In this document: one piece after another, positions 38,640 through 48,605 of the stretch
How positions within the stretch are numbered: the first letter of the stretch is position 1
Layout of the letters: the number at the start of each line of letters is the position of its first letter
From: Actinobacillus capsulatus DSM 19761
Lineage (GTDB): Bacteria > Pseudomonadota > Gammaproteobacteria > Enterobacterales > Pasteurellaceae
NCBI RefSeq assembly: GCF_000374285.1
Contig: NZ_KB893932.1
Coordinates: forward strand, 103,180 to 167,179
Direction of reading: 5' to 3'
Length of the DNA stretch: 64,000 nt
Translations under genes and position numbers: made by a program
Notes under the pieces: model-generated
The model's input: the letters and a program-made list of their open reading frames with translations, nothing else
Database searches by the model: none
What the model was told of the DNA's origin: nothing

Positions 38640-39971
38640 ATGAAACAATTATTTACACAACATATCAAGCGACTACAACAAGTCGTTCAAACCATTTTAG
38701 AAACTAACTTTCTCAGTGGTTTATGGATTCATTCCGGCACGGCTCGCTATCATTTTTTAGATGATCAATCCGCCCACTTTAAAATAAACCCGCATTTTAA
38801 CTACTTCTTCCCTTTTCCGACAGCAGAAAATTGCTGGTTATTTTTAGACGGCAAAAATAAGCCGACCGTCTATTTCTTCGCACCGAACGATTATTGGCAT
38901 ACGCCACCAACCGCCCCGACAGACGCTTTTTTTGCCGATGAATTTCAATGGGTGATTTTGCAAGATGCCCAAGAAATTGCAAAATTTATCCAAAATCCGA
39001 CCGCTTGCGCCTTTATCGGTGAAGATGAAAACTTGGCGAAATCACTTGGTTTCAAGCAAATCAATCCGCAAAAAGTGCTGAATCAGCTCCACTTCGAACG
39101 TTCTATCAAAAGTGAATTTGAAATCGAAGCAATCTACCAAGCACAATTTGCCGCGTTAAAAGGTCATCAGGCGGCAAAACAAGCCTTTTTTGAGGGGAAA
39201 AGTGAGTTTGAAATTAACCTCGCTTATCTCAAAGCCAGTCAACAATCCGATTTAAACGTGCCTTACGGCAATATTGTTGCAATTAATCAACATTCGGCTA
39301 TTTTACACTATACTCAGCTTGATTACGCCCCTAATCCGCAACCGCAGAGTTTTCTGATTGACGCAGGGGCAACCGTACACGGTTATGCCTCCGATATTAC
39401 TCGCACTTATGCGGCTGATCCTAATAGCGAATTTGCGACAATGATCAAGCAAATGGAACAATACAAATATCGCATTATTGAGCAGCTTGCTGTGGGTGTA
39501 AACTATCTGAGTTATCATACGCAAATGCAGCAATGGATTGCCGAAATGCTGCACGAATATAATTTTGTCCGCCTTACACCGGAGCAAATTTTTGAAGAAG
39601 GAATTTCGAGAGCCTTTCTTCCACACGGCTTAGGGCATTTGCTTGGACTACAAATACACGATGTCGCCGGTTTCCAACAAAATCATCGTGGTACTCGCAA
39701 ATCACCGCCAGAGGTTTATCCAAGTCTGCGTTGTACTCGTGATTTGGCGGAAAATATGGTGCTGACGATCGAACCGGGCTTCTATTTCATTGATATGTTA
39801 CTGAATCCGTTGCAAAATAGTCCGCTTGCACGCCATATTAATTGGCAGAAGATCGCTGAATTTAAACAATTTGGCGGTATCCGCACCGAAGACAATATTG
39901 TGATGCGTTCACAAGGGGCGGAAAATTTAACCCAAAAGGCGGAAATTGAACTTCAACTTTCTGATCATTAA
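38640..39971 (+). CDS. pepQ: Xaa-Pro dipeptidase
   Basis: A 443-residue cytoplasmic metalloprotease of the M24B family that splits dipeptides with C-terminal proline. Metal ligands are in [39 protein letters not shown] and [10 protein letters not shown]. The start was set at the ATG at 38640, which gives exactly the E. coli PepQ length. An in-frame ATG at 38592 would overlap tusA and is unlikely. No strong ribosome-binding site is seen. Confidence 0.93.
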   Translation: MKQLFTQHIKRLQQVVQTILETNFLSGLWIHSGTARYHFLDDQSAHFKINPHFNYFFPFPTAENCWLFLDGKNKPTVYFFAPNDYWHTPPTAPTDAFFADEFQWVILQDAQEIAKFIQNPTACAFIGEDENLAKSLGFKQINPQKVLNQLHFERSIKSEFEIEAIYQAQFAALKGHQAAKQAFFEGKSEFEINLAYLKASQQSDLNVPYGNIVAINQHSAILHYTQLDYAPNPQPQSFLIDAGATVHGYASDITRTYAADPNSEFATMIKQMEQYKYRIIEQLAVGVNYLSYHTQMQQWIAEMLHEYNFVRLTPEQIFEEGISRAFLPHGLGHLLGLQIHDVAGFQQNHRGTRKSPPEVYPSLRCTRDLAENMVLTIEPGFYFIDMLLNPLQNSPLARHINWQKIAEFKQFGGIRTEDNIVMRSQGAENLTQKAEIELQLSDH

Positions 39972-39993
39972 AGCATTCAAATAAGGAACTGTT

Positions 39994-40458
39994 ATGCCAT
40001 TTCTTTTTGTCTTATTCGGCATTTTTCTGTATATCTATTGCGAGATCTCATTACTGGTCACAATGGGAGCCCAAATAGGGGTGCTACCGCTGATTTTGTT
40101 ATTGATCGGTATTTCGGTATTAGGCTTATGGTTTGTGAAATTACGAGGGCTATATACCATTTATTCGATTCGTAGTGAATTAAGCCAAGGCAAAATCCCG
40201 ACGCAAGCAGTGATCGGCTCACTCCTGTTTATTTTAGCCGGCGTCTTTTTAATTATTCCCGGTTTTTTAAGCGATATTATTGCGATTTTATTAATGTTGC
40301 CGGTGACGCGTCATATTGCCGAACGTTATTTAATCAAATTCTTTAAAGCGAAAGTGCGTTTCAACCATTTTTCAAGCGGTCAATTTTCACAGCAAGATAA
40401 CAATACATTCGATGCCGAATTTGAACGCAAACAAGATCAAGATAAATGGATTAAATAG
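39994..40458 (+). CDS. fxsA: FxsA family membrane protein
   Basis: A 154-residue inner-membrane protein with three to four hydrophobic segments and the family pattern CEISLLVTMGAQIGVLP near the N-terminus, ending in a polar tail. In E. coli FxsA relieves exclusion of phage T7 by the F plasmid protein PifA when overproduced; its normal role is unknown. AAGGA precedes the start. The stop overlaps the GTG start of the next gene by one base. Confidence 0.88.
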   Translation: MPFLFVLFGIFLYIYCEISLLVTMGAQIGVLPLILLLIGISVLGLWFVKLRGLYTIYSIRSELSQGKIPTQAVIGSLLFILAGVFLIIPGFLSDIIAILLMLPVTRHIAERYLIKFFKAKVRFNHFSSGQFSQQDNNTFDAEFERKQDQDKWIK

Positions 40459-41306
40459 TGGATAAACATACGCTCGCACTATTGAAAGTACATTTTACCG
40501 CCATCTTTTTCGGCGCTTCCGGTATTTTCGGTGCATTAATTGAAAGCAGCCCGGATACACTTGTGCTTGGACGAGTGATGATTGCGCTTGTTTGTATCTC
40601 TTTGTATTTTATATGGAAAAAACAACCGCTTGTAAAACTCTCTCGCCAAGCATTCTTTAACCAAGTGCTTTCCGGCGTCTTACTTACCGCCCATTGGGTG
40701 ACATTTTTCACTGCTGTGCAAGTAGGCGGTGTCGCCTTAGCAACCTTAGGCTTCGCCAGCTTTCCTGCTTTTGTCGCGTTATTTGAAATGCTCTTTTTTA
40801 GAGAAAAACTCAGTTATCGTGAAGGCTTTTTACTTGTGGCGATCACTATCGGCTTAATTTTGGTCACACCGGAATTTACTTTTGGCAATCATGCGACATT
40901 AGGGCTTTTATGGGGTGTTTTATCCGCTTTGGTCTATGGCGTGTTGGCGGTTGTAAATCGGAAAACTATGAGCAAATTATCCGGTACACAAATGAGCTGG
41001 TGGCAATATTTAGTGGCAATGCTGATCCTGTTACCTTTTTCAACAAAAGGCTTAATAAACGCACCTGCCCTCGATTGGTTTTGGATTTTCTGTATCGGTT
41101 TTTTCTGTACCACATTGGCATATACGCTATTTGTCTCCAGCCTTGATACGATCAACGCCCGTACCGCTTCGATGATTATCTCGCTTGAACCGGTATATGC
41201 CATTGCGATTGCGTGGCTATGTTTTAACGAAGTGCCTACCCTCAAAATGTTGATTGGCGGTGCAATTATTTTACTCTCGGTCGCTTGGGCTAACTTAAAG
41301 AAATAA
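40458..41306 (+). CDS. DMT-superfamily (EamA) transporter
   Basis: A 282-residue inner-membrane protein with ten predicted helices in two EamA repeats, the drug/metabolite transporter fold. The GTG at 40458 overlaps the fxsA TAG (TAGTG), suggesting translational coupling. Members export amino acids, metabolites or drugs; the substrate here is unknown. rluE begins one base after its stop. Confidence 0.85.
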   Translation: MDKHTLALLKVHFTAIFFGASGIFGALIESSPDTLVLGRVMIALVCISLYFIWKKQPLVKLSRQAFFNQVLSGVLLTAHWVTFFTAVQVGGVALATLGFASFPAFVALFEMLFFREKLSYREGFLLVAITIGLILVTPEFTFGNHATLGLLWGVLSALVYGVLAVVNRKTMSKLSGTQMSWWQYLVAMLILLPFSTKGLINAPALDWFWIFCIGFFCTTLAYTLFVSSLDTINARTASMIISLEPVYAIAIAWLCFNEVPTLKMLIGGAIILLSVAWANLKK

Positions 41307-42005
41307 ATGATGTTTAAAGCTAAATTTAATCCAAAAAATAAACCTCGTTCTGCAACAAACAAACCGAACTTGCAAAATAGAACCAAAAAACGACCGCTTA
41401 AACCACAGCTTTCATTTGAAGATACTGTAGTTGTGTTGTTTAACAAGCCGTTTGACGTGTTAACCCAATTCACTGATGAACAAGGGCGACAAACGCTGAA
41501 AGATTTTATTCCGATTCCGCAGGTTTATCCGGTCGGGCGTTTAGATCGTGACAGCGAAGGCTTATTACTGCTGACTAATAACGGCGAAATTCAGCATCGC
41601 TTGGCAAACCCCAAATTTGAAAAGCAGAAAACTTATCTCGCACAAGTTGAAGGAATTCCGCAAACCGAGGACTTAGCCAAGCTGGAAAAAGGTCTCGAAT
41701 TGAAAGACGGCTTAACCAAACCGGCAAAAGCGAAAGCGATTTCCGCCCCGAATTATGAATGGCAAACCGCCCCAAAAATTCGAGAGCGAAAAAATATTCC
41801 AACCAGTTGGATCGAGCTAAAAATTCACGAGGGAAAAAACCGCCAAGTGCGCCGAATGACAGCACACATTGGCTTTCCGACCCTGCGATTAATCCGTGTC
41901 GGTTTAGGACAATTTCAGCTAGGCGATTTAGATAGCGGCGAATACCGTATTTTAAACGAGACGGAAAAACTCCAATTATTTCAACAAATTGACTTAAAAA
42001 TTTAA
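41307..42005 (+). CDS. rluE: 23S rRNA pseudouridine synthase RluE
   Basis: A 232-residue RsuA-family pseudouridine synthase. The catalytic aspartate is in [17 protein letters not shown] near residue 74. Later blocks [23 protein letters not shown] and [17 protein letters not shown] are typical of RluE, which modifies U2457 of 23S rRNA in E. coli. It has a basic N-terminal extension of about 40 residues. It follows the DMT gene directly and overlaps a short upstream ATG of nudC. Confidence 0.93.
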   Translation: MMFKAKFNPKNKPRSATNKPNLQNRTKKRPLKPQLSFEDTVVVLFNKPFDVLTQFTDEQGRQTLKDFIPIPQVYPVGRLDRDSEGLLLLTNNGEIQHRLANPKFEKQKTYLAQVEGIPQTEDLAKLEKGLELKDGLTKPAKAKAISAPNYEWQTAPKIRERKNIPTSWIELKIHEGKNRQVRRMTAHIGFPTLRLIRVGLGQFQLGDLDSGEYRILNETEKLQLFQQIDLKI

Positions 42006-42022
42006 TGATTTCGGGAGCAAAT

Positions 42023-42793
42023 ATGAAAAGTTATTGGGTATTAGCACATCATTTTGATCTTGCTTTAAAAGATGATGAGATTCCTTTCGGCACCGCCGAA
42101 CAATTGGGTTTTGCCGGCTTTGCTAAATTACAGGTTGGGACATATCAAAACTCACCGGTTTTTCTGGTGCAATTGGATAAACAAGCGGTCGAAAATCTAC
42201 AAAATTTTACCATGGTAAATCTACGCTCACAGATTGCTCGCCCGGCGGAACTAGCTCACCTATTACACCGAGCTGTTTCACTTAATCATTTCCTAAATAC
42301 GCATAAATTTTGCGGAAAATGCGGTGCTCATACCGAACTTGCCAAGAACGAAATTGCCGTACATTGCCCAGATTGCGAACATCGCAGTTATCCGACAATC
42401 AGCCCGTCTATTATTGTAGCGGTACGCCGTGGACGACAAATTTTACTTGCCAACCATCTACGTCATAAAGGCACGATTTACACCACATTAGCCGGTTTTG
42501 TCGAAGCCGGTGAAGCGATCGAAACCACCGTTCAACGTGAAGTATGGGAAGAAAGCGGCTTAAAAATCAAAAACATCCGCTATTTCGGCAGCCAACCATG
42601 GGCATTCCCAAACTCACTGATGCTAGGCTTTCTCGCCGATTACGAAAGCGGTGAAATCACGCTACAAGAGGAAGAAATCTTCGATGCAAAATGGTTCGAC
42701 TGCGCTCAACCACTCCCAGAACTACCGCCGGAAGGCACAATTGCATTAGAGCTAATCAAAGAAACGTTGAAGATTTGTCGAGCCGATAGATAA
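42023..42793 (+). CDS. nudC: NAD-capped RNA hydrolase / NADH pyrophosphatase NudC
   Basis: A 256-residue Nudix enzyme that hydrolyses NAD(H) and removes NAD caps from RNA. It has a four-cysteine zinc ribbon (CGKC and CPDC), the Nudix box GFVEAGEAIETTVQREVWEESG, and the NudC signature SQPWAFPNSLM just after it. The start is set at 42023 behind GGGAG; an ATG at 42005 overlapping the rluE stop is the alternative. Length matches E. coli NudC (257). Confidence 0.94.
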   Translation: MKSYWVLAHHFDLALKDDEIPFGTAEQLGFAGFAKLQVGTYQNSPVFLVQLDKQAVENLQNFTMVNLRSQIARPAELAHLLHRAVSLNHFLNTHKFCGKCGAHTELAKNEIAVHCPDCEHRSYPTISPSIIVAVRRGRQILLANHLRHKGTIYTTLAGFVEAGEAIETTVQREVWEESGLKIKNIRYFGSQPWAFPNSLMLGFLADYESGEITLQEEEIFDAKWFDCAQPLPELPPEGTIALELIKETLKICRADR

Positions 42794-42882
42794 TGACAAC
42801 AACAAATCTCTCCATTTAATAGGCTACCTAATTTCCTAACAAGCGGTTAAAATTCACTAAAATTTTACAAAAGAGAATCAAG

Positions 42883-43296
42883 ATGGAAAATACATTCGAC
42901 ATCACGCCATTAAATAATGCGATTTTTCGCTTAGAAGAAGGGCTTACTCGCTATGAGAGTGATATTCGCGATTTACAAATTCGAGACGGACTAATTCAAC
43001 GGTTCGAATTTACCTATGAAATCAGCCATAAAATGCTTAAACGCTATTTGGAATTTATTACTCCGAATCCTGAGGAATATGACGGAATGAGCTTCCAAGA
43101 GATTATTCGTTCGGCAAATGAAAAAGGTTTACTATTAGGTAATTGGGCGGATTGGCGACAATATCGAGATATGCGAAGCCGTACTAGCCATACTTACGAT
43201 GAAGAAATTGCTCTGCAAGTCGTAGCAGGGATTCCGAAGTTTTTAAGTGAAGCCCAATTTTTACTTCACCAATTACATTTTCCGAATCGGATTTGA
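42883..43296 (+). CDS. hepT: HepT-type HEPN toxin (nucleotidyltransferase substrate-binding protein)
   Basis: A 137-residue helical protein of the HI0074 family. The HEPN catalytic motif RX4HXY is complete: Arg98, His103, Tyr105 (RSRTSHTY). In HepT-MntA toxin-antitoxin modules the MntA nucleotidyltransferase adds AMP to the HepT tyrosine and silences its RNase activity. Here only a short stub of an mntA-like gene follows, so the partner seems to be lost. An uptake-signal core lies just upstream (42840-42848). The protein is full length and could be active, controlled in another way, or tolerated at low expression. Confidence 0.85.
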   Translation: MENTFDITPLNNAIFRLEEGLTRYESDIRDLQIRDGLIQRFEFTYEISHKMLKRYLEFITPNPEEYDGMSFQEIIRSANEKGLLLGNWADWRQYRDMRSRTSHTYDEEIALQVVAGIPKFLSEAQFLLHQLHFPNRI

Positions 43297-43391
43297 CATG
43301 GAAAGTGGATATTGTAGATTGGGCTTTGACGAGTGAGAATTTTAGGGAAATTATTAAGAAAAATTATTGTATTTTAAATACAGGAAACCAT
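43297..43391 (+). pseudogene. mntA: C-terminal stub of an MntA-type nucleotidyltransferase
   Basis: Directly after the hepT stop the frame reads TWKVDIVDWALTSENFRE and continues IIKKNYCIL, the typical end of minimal nucleotidyltransferases of the HI0073 type. The N-terminal two-thirds, including the GSxxxGxxxxxSDxD catalytic motif, is absent. The stub begins at the point where a full mntA would start, so an internal deletion from the mntA start is the simplest explanation. The frame stays open into the next gene, so a TTG at 43293 could in principle give a fused product. Confidence 0.75.
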
Positions 43392-44123
43392 ATGAAATTA
43401 TTAGATCTATCAGAAAGCCAAAATTGTAGAATAGTTTTAAAAGAATGCTATGAAATTTTCTTATCTGAGTTTTTTGTAGATGATATATCTATATCTTGCC
43501 AATTACATCAAAAACTAAAAAATGAAAGTTTACATATAGCCTCAGCTTGTAACTTAGCAGGATCTATAGAAGATGTAAGAGAATTTATAGATTCATTAAA
43601 TATCAATGATGAGAATAATGACAAAATTACTTTTATACATATTAGATTATATTTAACATTATTATTTTATATTTTTGAACAAGCTAAGTCCTTCTACGAT
43701 AAAATTAAAAATGAGAAGACGTCTTTTGAACAAATGTTTGGTATAAAAAAATATGAGAAGGATGGTAACAATTTAGAACTACTAAAATGTTATGTGAATT
43801 TTAGTAAACATCCTAAAGATATAGTACATAGTCACCATCCAACATTTTTTGTAGAAAATGAATATGGAAAGGAGAATAGTGAACAAAAATTTATTTTTGA
43901 TAGAGATCAATTTTTTAAATTCTACTTAAGAAAGTTAAATAATAATGAACGAGAAATTTTATTTAAAACTATTGCTCAAAAACAAAATATAAAGATTGTA
44001 TTTGAAGATCTAAAAGATGTAACCAGAGAACTCTCTTTATCAATTAAGGAATTTCTAACATATTGCAGTGATGATGGTATTTTTCAAAAGATAGAAAAAG
44101 AATTATCAATAGAACTTCTTTAG
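43392..44123 (+). CDS. Unknown AT-rich gene after the hepT/mntA remnant
   Basis: A 243-residue, probably all-helical protein that I do not recognise. The ATG at 43392 has AGGAAACC six bases upstream, supporting it over the in-frame TTG at 43293. Visible features are Lys/Asn/Ile-rich composition, a helix-like stretch HIRLYLTLLFYIFEQAKSFY near residues 80-100, and KCYVNFSKHPKDIVHSHHP near 135-155, an Asn/His-rich patch of the sort seen in HEPN-like helical proteins. Base composition is clearly more AT-rich than that of neighbouring genes, suggesting horizontal acquisition. No hydrophobic export signal is seen. A defence-related role is possible from context, but not shown. Confidence 0.6.
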   Translation: MKLLDLSESQNCRIVLKECYEIFLSEFFVDDISISCQLHQKLKNESLHIASACNLAGSIEDVREFIDSLNINDENNDKITFIHIRLYLTLLFYIFEQAKSFYDKIKNEKTSFEQMFGIKKYEKDGNNLELLKCYVNFSKHPKDIVHSHHPTFFVENEYGKENSEQKFIFDRDQFFKFYLRKLNNNEREILFKTIAQKQNIKIVFEDLKDVTRELSLSIKEFLTYCSDDGIFQKIEKELSIELL

Positions 44124-44231
44124 GTACATTAAACGATGTATAAATTTACTAATAGTTAAAAATCAAAACACTAATAATAAAGTTAGTAAAAATCTTGTAA
44201 TTAACTCCATTTTAGAAAACAAATCACCTAG

Positions 44232-44301
44232 CTCACTCTCGCCCCGTGTGGGAGAGAGACAGCTTGTAAAGCGTTTAGCGAAACAAGCAGAGAGAGGGGA
44301 A
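44232..44301. repeat. Possible dispersed intergenic palindrome (MITE-like)
   Basis: CTCACTCTCGCCCC at the left is partly complementary to AGAGAGAGGGGA at the right, and GCTTGT/ACAAGC (44262-44267, 44283-44288) form an inner pair. The stretch is non-coding, compositionally distinct from its AT-rich surroundings, and resembles short palindromic repeats found between genes. The copy number cannot be seen from this window. Confidence 0.4.
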
Positions 44302-44326
44302 ATTTACAAGCTAATTAAGCTAAAAC

Positions 44327-44359
44327 AAAAACAGGGAGAATTTAATTCTCCCTGTTTTT
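44327..44359 (-). terminator. Terminator after yidB
   Basis: A near-perfect palindrome of 16-bp arms (AAAAACAGGGAGAATT and its complement) lies six bases beyond the yidB stop, with a T run on the minus strand. It could also stop transcripts coming from the plus-strand unknown gene. Confidence 0.85.
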
Positions 44360-44364
44360 TAATA

Positions 44365-44790
44365 TTAACTAAATAGCTTACCTAGTACACCTTTCGCTGC
44401 TTGTGCTAGTAGGTCGTTAGTATTTAAGTTTTGTAGATCCGGTAATTGACCGTCCGGTGTTAATGTATCAACGATTTTCGGTAAAAATTCCGCTAATAAA
44501 TCACCCGCATCTTTTTCTTCTACACCCGCTTCTTGTGCCACTGCTTGAAGATTTTCTTGACCGAATACATTTGCGATTTGCTCACCTGATACCGGTGCGT
44601 TTTCTTCATCCGCACTGATCCAAGTTTTTAATAGGTCGTCCAAACCGCCTTGTTGTAATTTAGCGATTACGCCTTCAACACCACCTTGAGATTGTAGTAA
44701 TGCTTGAATTAATTGAAGTGCTGTTGATTGATTGCCGTTACCGCCACTTAATACAGATGATGCGATTGAGCCTAAAATGTTTCCTAACAT
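44365..44790 (-). CDS. yidB: YidB family (DUF937) protein
   Basis: A 141-residue soluble protein matching E. coli YidB in layout: a Gly/Ser/Ala-rich N-terminus, the block GGVEGVIAKLQQGGLDDLLKTWIS, the block VSGEQIANVFG, and an ending LAQAAKGVLGKLFS. The function is not established. The start at 44790 has GGAG eight bases upstream; a further upstream ATG at 44820 lacks support. Confidence 0.85.
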   Translation of the reverse strand: MLGNILGSIASSVLSGGNGNQSTALQLIQALLQSQGGVEGVIAKLQQGGLDDLLKTWISADEENAPVSGEQIANVFGQENLQAVAQEAGVEEKDAGDLLAEFLPKIVDTLTPDGQLPDLQNLNTNDLLAQAAKGVLGKLFS

Positions 44791-44858
44791 AGGTTTACTC
44801 CGAGAAATGTGCCTAAGCACGTTTTTATTTACTGAGTTGCTACTCAGCCTAGATAATT

Positions 44859-44900
44859 AAGCGGTTTGATTTGCAAAGTTTTTTGCAATTTTGACCGCTT
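44859..44900 (-). terminator. Inverted uptake-signal hairpin after kdsB
   Basis: AAGCGGTTTGATTTGCAA pairs, with a few mismatches, to TTGCAATTTTGACCGCTT around a short A/T-rich loop. It starts 13 bases past the kdsB stop and includes a full ACCGCTTGT core at its right end. Confidence 0.5.
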
Positions 44901-44913
44901 GTTTCTACCGATT

Positions 44914-45666
44914 CTAAGCCAGAATTCGGCGAACACGTTCCAAATCTTCTTGCGTATCCACTCCCACTTGAGGTGCTTGTTTGGCAAGTTCGATATGAAT
45001 TTTTTCTCCGTACCATAACGCACGTAATTGTTCTAATGATTCCAATTGTTCTAATTGCGTCGGTTGCCAAGCCACATATTGTTTTACAAAGCCGGCACGG
45101 TATGCATAGATCCCGATATGGCGTAAGTAATTTTGGCTTGCAACAAAAGCATCATCACAATCAGCGAAATGATCACGGGCAAACGGAATCGGCGCACGTG
45201 AGAAATAGAGTGCCATACCGTTTTTATCTGCCAGCGCTTTGACGGCATTCGGATTGAAAAGTTCTTCTTTAGTGGTTAATTTTACCGCCAATGTTGCCAT
45301 ATTCACTTGGCAACGATCTAAATTTTCCGCTACTTGAGAAACGATCACCGGCGGAATCAACGGCTCATCGCCTTGCACATTCACGATAATTTCATCATCA
45401 GCAATCTGCATCTTTTCAATCACTTCCGCTAAACGTTCCGTGCCTGAATTATGTTGATCCGAGGTAATGCACACTTCCGCGCCAAACGCTTTGGCGGTTG
45501 CTTCAATCTCCGGATGGTCGGTCGCAATAATCACCCGTGTTGCACCGGCTTGTTGCGCTTTTTCCCATACGTGCTGAATCATCGGTCTGCCGGCAATATC
45601 TAACAACGGTTTACGAGGTAAGCGGCTTGAGGCGTAACGAGCCGGAATAATCACTGTAAAATTCAT
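44914..45666 (-). CDS. kdsB: 3-deoxy-manno-octulosonate cytidylyltransferase (CMP-KDO synthetase)
   Basis: A 250-residue cytoplasmic enzyme that activates KDO with CTP for lipid A-core assembly. The N-terminal nucleotide-binding motif [12 protein letters not shown] and the [11 protein letters not shown] block near residue 97 are diagnostic. The start at 45666 gives the family N-terminus [15 protein letters not shown] and follows GGAAA; an earlier in-frame ATG at 45711 has no such support. Length matches E. coli KdsB (248). Confidence 0.95.
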   Translation of the reverse strand: MNFTVIIPARYASSRLPRKPLLDIAGRPMIQHVWEKAQQAGATRVIIATDHPEIEATAKAFGAEVCITSDQHNSGTERLAEVIEKMQIADDEIIVNVQGDEPLIPPVIVSQVAENLDRCQVNMATLAVKLTTKEELFNPNAVKALADKNGMALYFSRAPIPFARDHFADCDDAFVASQNYLRHIGIYAYRAGFVKQYVAWQPTQLEQLESLEQLRALWYGEKIHIELAKQAPQVGVDTQEDLERVRRILA

Positions 45667-45772
45667 AACATTTCCTTTATAAAAACTCGGAACATCCGCT
45701 CGAATCAACATGGCAAAATTCTTGTGAAATTTAACCGCTTGTTTGAATGAAGCTAATGTTCCGTAAAAATAT

Positions 45773-46771
<999 letters not shown>

Positions 46772-46898
46772 TTACCGGTAACTCTATTTTCTTCGTTTTC
46801 ACTCATCTTTTTTTCGATTTTGTGAAGCAGCTAACAGAAATTCGCCTCGAATTTTGGTTAAATTGGGACAAATTCTTCTTTTAAAAGGATATCTGTCT

Positions 46899-47969
46899 AT
46901 GAAAAAACTTATCAATTCAATCGAAGCTGTCTTACAAGAACAATTAGCCGGTTTTGCCAAAGCTCATTCGACTCTAGTTCTAAACACTGAGCCGACTTAC
47001 GTACGCCGTGCAGATGCACCGGTTGCCGGTAAAGTGGCATTGATTTCAGGAGGTGGTAGCGGACACGAACCGATGCATGCCGGTTTTGTTGGTAAGGGAA
47101 TGTTAGACGGTGCTTGTCCGGGGGCTATTTTTACTTCTCCGACACCGGATCAAATGTTTGAATGCGGTTTAAATGTCGATAGCGGCGAAGGGGTTTTATT
47201 ACTTATTAAAAATTATACCGGCGATGTGTTGAATTTCGAAACAGCCACCGAACTCCTTGCCGATAGCGGTGTAAAAGTCGCAACCGTACTGATTGATGAT
47301 GACGTTGCGGTCAAAGACAGTTTATATACCGCCGGTCGCCGTGGCGTTGCCAACACCGTGTTATTAGAAAAACTATTAGGCGCAGCGGCAGATAAAGGCT
47401 ACAACTTATCGCAATTAGCCGAGTTAGGTTATAAGTTAAATAATGCTGGACATTCGATTGGCATTGCGCTTGGTGCTTGTACCGTACCGGCAGCCGGTAA
47501 ACCGTCTTTCACTTTAGCCGAAAACGAAATGGAATTTGGCGTGGGGATTCACGGTGAACCGGGTATTGAACGCCGTCCGCTTGAAAATTTGGATAAAACC
47601 GTACGCCAAATGTTTGAAACACTCATATCACACGGCGATTATGAGCGTAACGTACGCCGTTGGGATAACGACACCCAACAATGGAATGAAGTGTTAGATA
47701 AAAAACAAGTGCTACAAAAAGGCGATCGTGTGATTGCGTTAGTGAATAATTTAGGTGCGGTACCGCTTTCAGAATTATATGGTGTTTACAACGTGCTAGC
47801 AGATTGTTGCAAACAATTCGGTTTAACTATTGAGCGTAATTTGGTCGGTTCATTCTGCACTTCATTGGATATGCAAGGCGTTTCCATTACCTTACTGAAA
47901 GTAGATGATGAAACTTTAGCACTTTGGGATGCACCGGTTAATACGCCGGCATTACGTTGGGGAGAATAA
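46899..47969 (+). CDS. dhaK: PTS-dependent dihydroxyacetone kinase, substrate-binding subunit
   Basis: A 356-residue protein that binds dihydroxyacetone through a histidine hemiaminal, in the GIHGEPGIERRP motif near residue 218. The N-terminal GGGSGHEPMHAGFVGKGMLDG loop is also typical. The start at 46899 follows AAGGA and gives exactly the E. coli DhaK length; an ATG at 46854 is unlikely. It is the first gene of dhaKLM, with dhaL starting one base after its stop. Confidence 0.95.
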   Translation: MKKLINSIEAVLQEQLAGFAKAHSTLVLNTEPTYVRRADAPVAGKVALISGGGSGHEPMHAGFVGKGMLDGACPGAIFTSPTPDQMFECGLNVDSGEGVLLLIKNYTGDVLNFETATELLADSGVKVATVLIDDDVAVKDSLYTAGRRGVANTVLLEKLLGAAADKGYNLSQLAELGYKLNNAGHSIGIALGACTVPAAGKPSFTLAENEMEFGVGIHGEPGIERRPLENLDKTVRQMFETLISHGDYERNVRRWDNDTQQWNEVLDKKQVLQKGDRVIALVNNLGAVPLSELYGVYNVLADCCKQFGLTIERNLVGSFCTSLDMQGVSITLLKVDDETLALWDAPVNTPALRWGE

Positions 47970-47970
47970 A

Positions 47971-48597
47971 ATGGCGATTTCAAAACAACAAATTCTGCAA
48001 TGGCTTGAAAATTGTAATCAGGTGATGACTGAGCAACGAGATTTCCTCACACAGTTGGATACCGAAATCGGCGACGGCGATCACGGCTTAAATATGCAAC
48101 GCGGTTTTAGCAAGGCGTTAGAAAAAGTTACCACAGTAAGTGATAAAGATATTGGCACTATCTTAAAAACGGTCGGCATGACATTACTCTCTCAAGTCGG
48201 CGGTGCGAGCGGGCCTTTATACGGCACCTTATTTATCAAAGGTTCACAAGTTGCTAATGGTAAAGAACAACTTACTTTTGAAGAACTTGTTAGCGTCTTC
48301 AAAGCCGGTGTGGAAGGCATTGTCGCTCGCGGACGAGCTGAACTGGGAGATAAAACTATGTGTGATGTTTGGCTTCCGTTGCTTGATGAATTAGCTCAAG
48401 CGGATCACACTCAACCTGAAGCGGTTCTACTTCATCAAGCGGTCGAAAAAGCCAAAAATTTTGCAAATGCAACCGTACCGATGATGGCTAAAAAAGGACG
48501 TGCCAGCTATTTAGGCGAACGCAGTATCGGTCATGCGGATCCTGGAGCAACGTCAAGTTATTATCTTATTAAAGCCTTATCGGAAGCGGTTAAATAG
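47971..48597 (+). CDS. dhaL: PTS-dependent dihydroxyacetone kinase, ADP-binding subunit
   Basis: A 208-residue helical-barrel protein holding a tightly bound ADP that is rephosphorylated by DhaM and phosphorylates dihydroxyacetone on DhaK. The magnesium-binding motif is TEIGDGDHGLNM near residue 28, and SQVGGASGPLYGT follows. The start at 47971 lies behind GGGGAG at the dhaK end. dhaM follows eight bases after the stop. Confidence 0.95.
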   Translation: MAISKQQILQWLENCNQVMTEQRDFLTQLDTEIGDGDHGLNMQRGFSKALEKVTTVSDKDIGTILKTVGMTLLSQVGGASGPLYGTLFIKGSQVANGKEQLTFEELVSVFKAGVEGIVARGRAELGDKTMCDVWLPLLDELAQADHTQPEAVLLHQAVEKAKNFANATVPMMAKKGRASYLGERSIGHADPGATSSYYLIKALSEAVK

Positions 48598-48605
48598 GAG
48601 TAATA

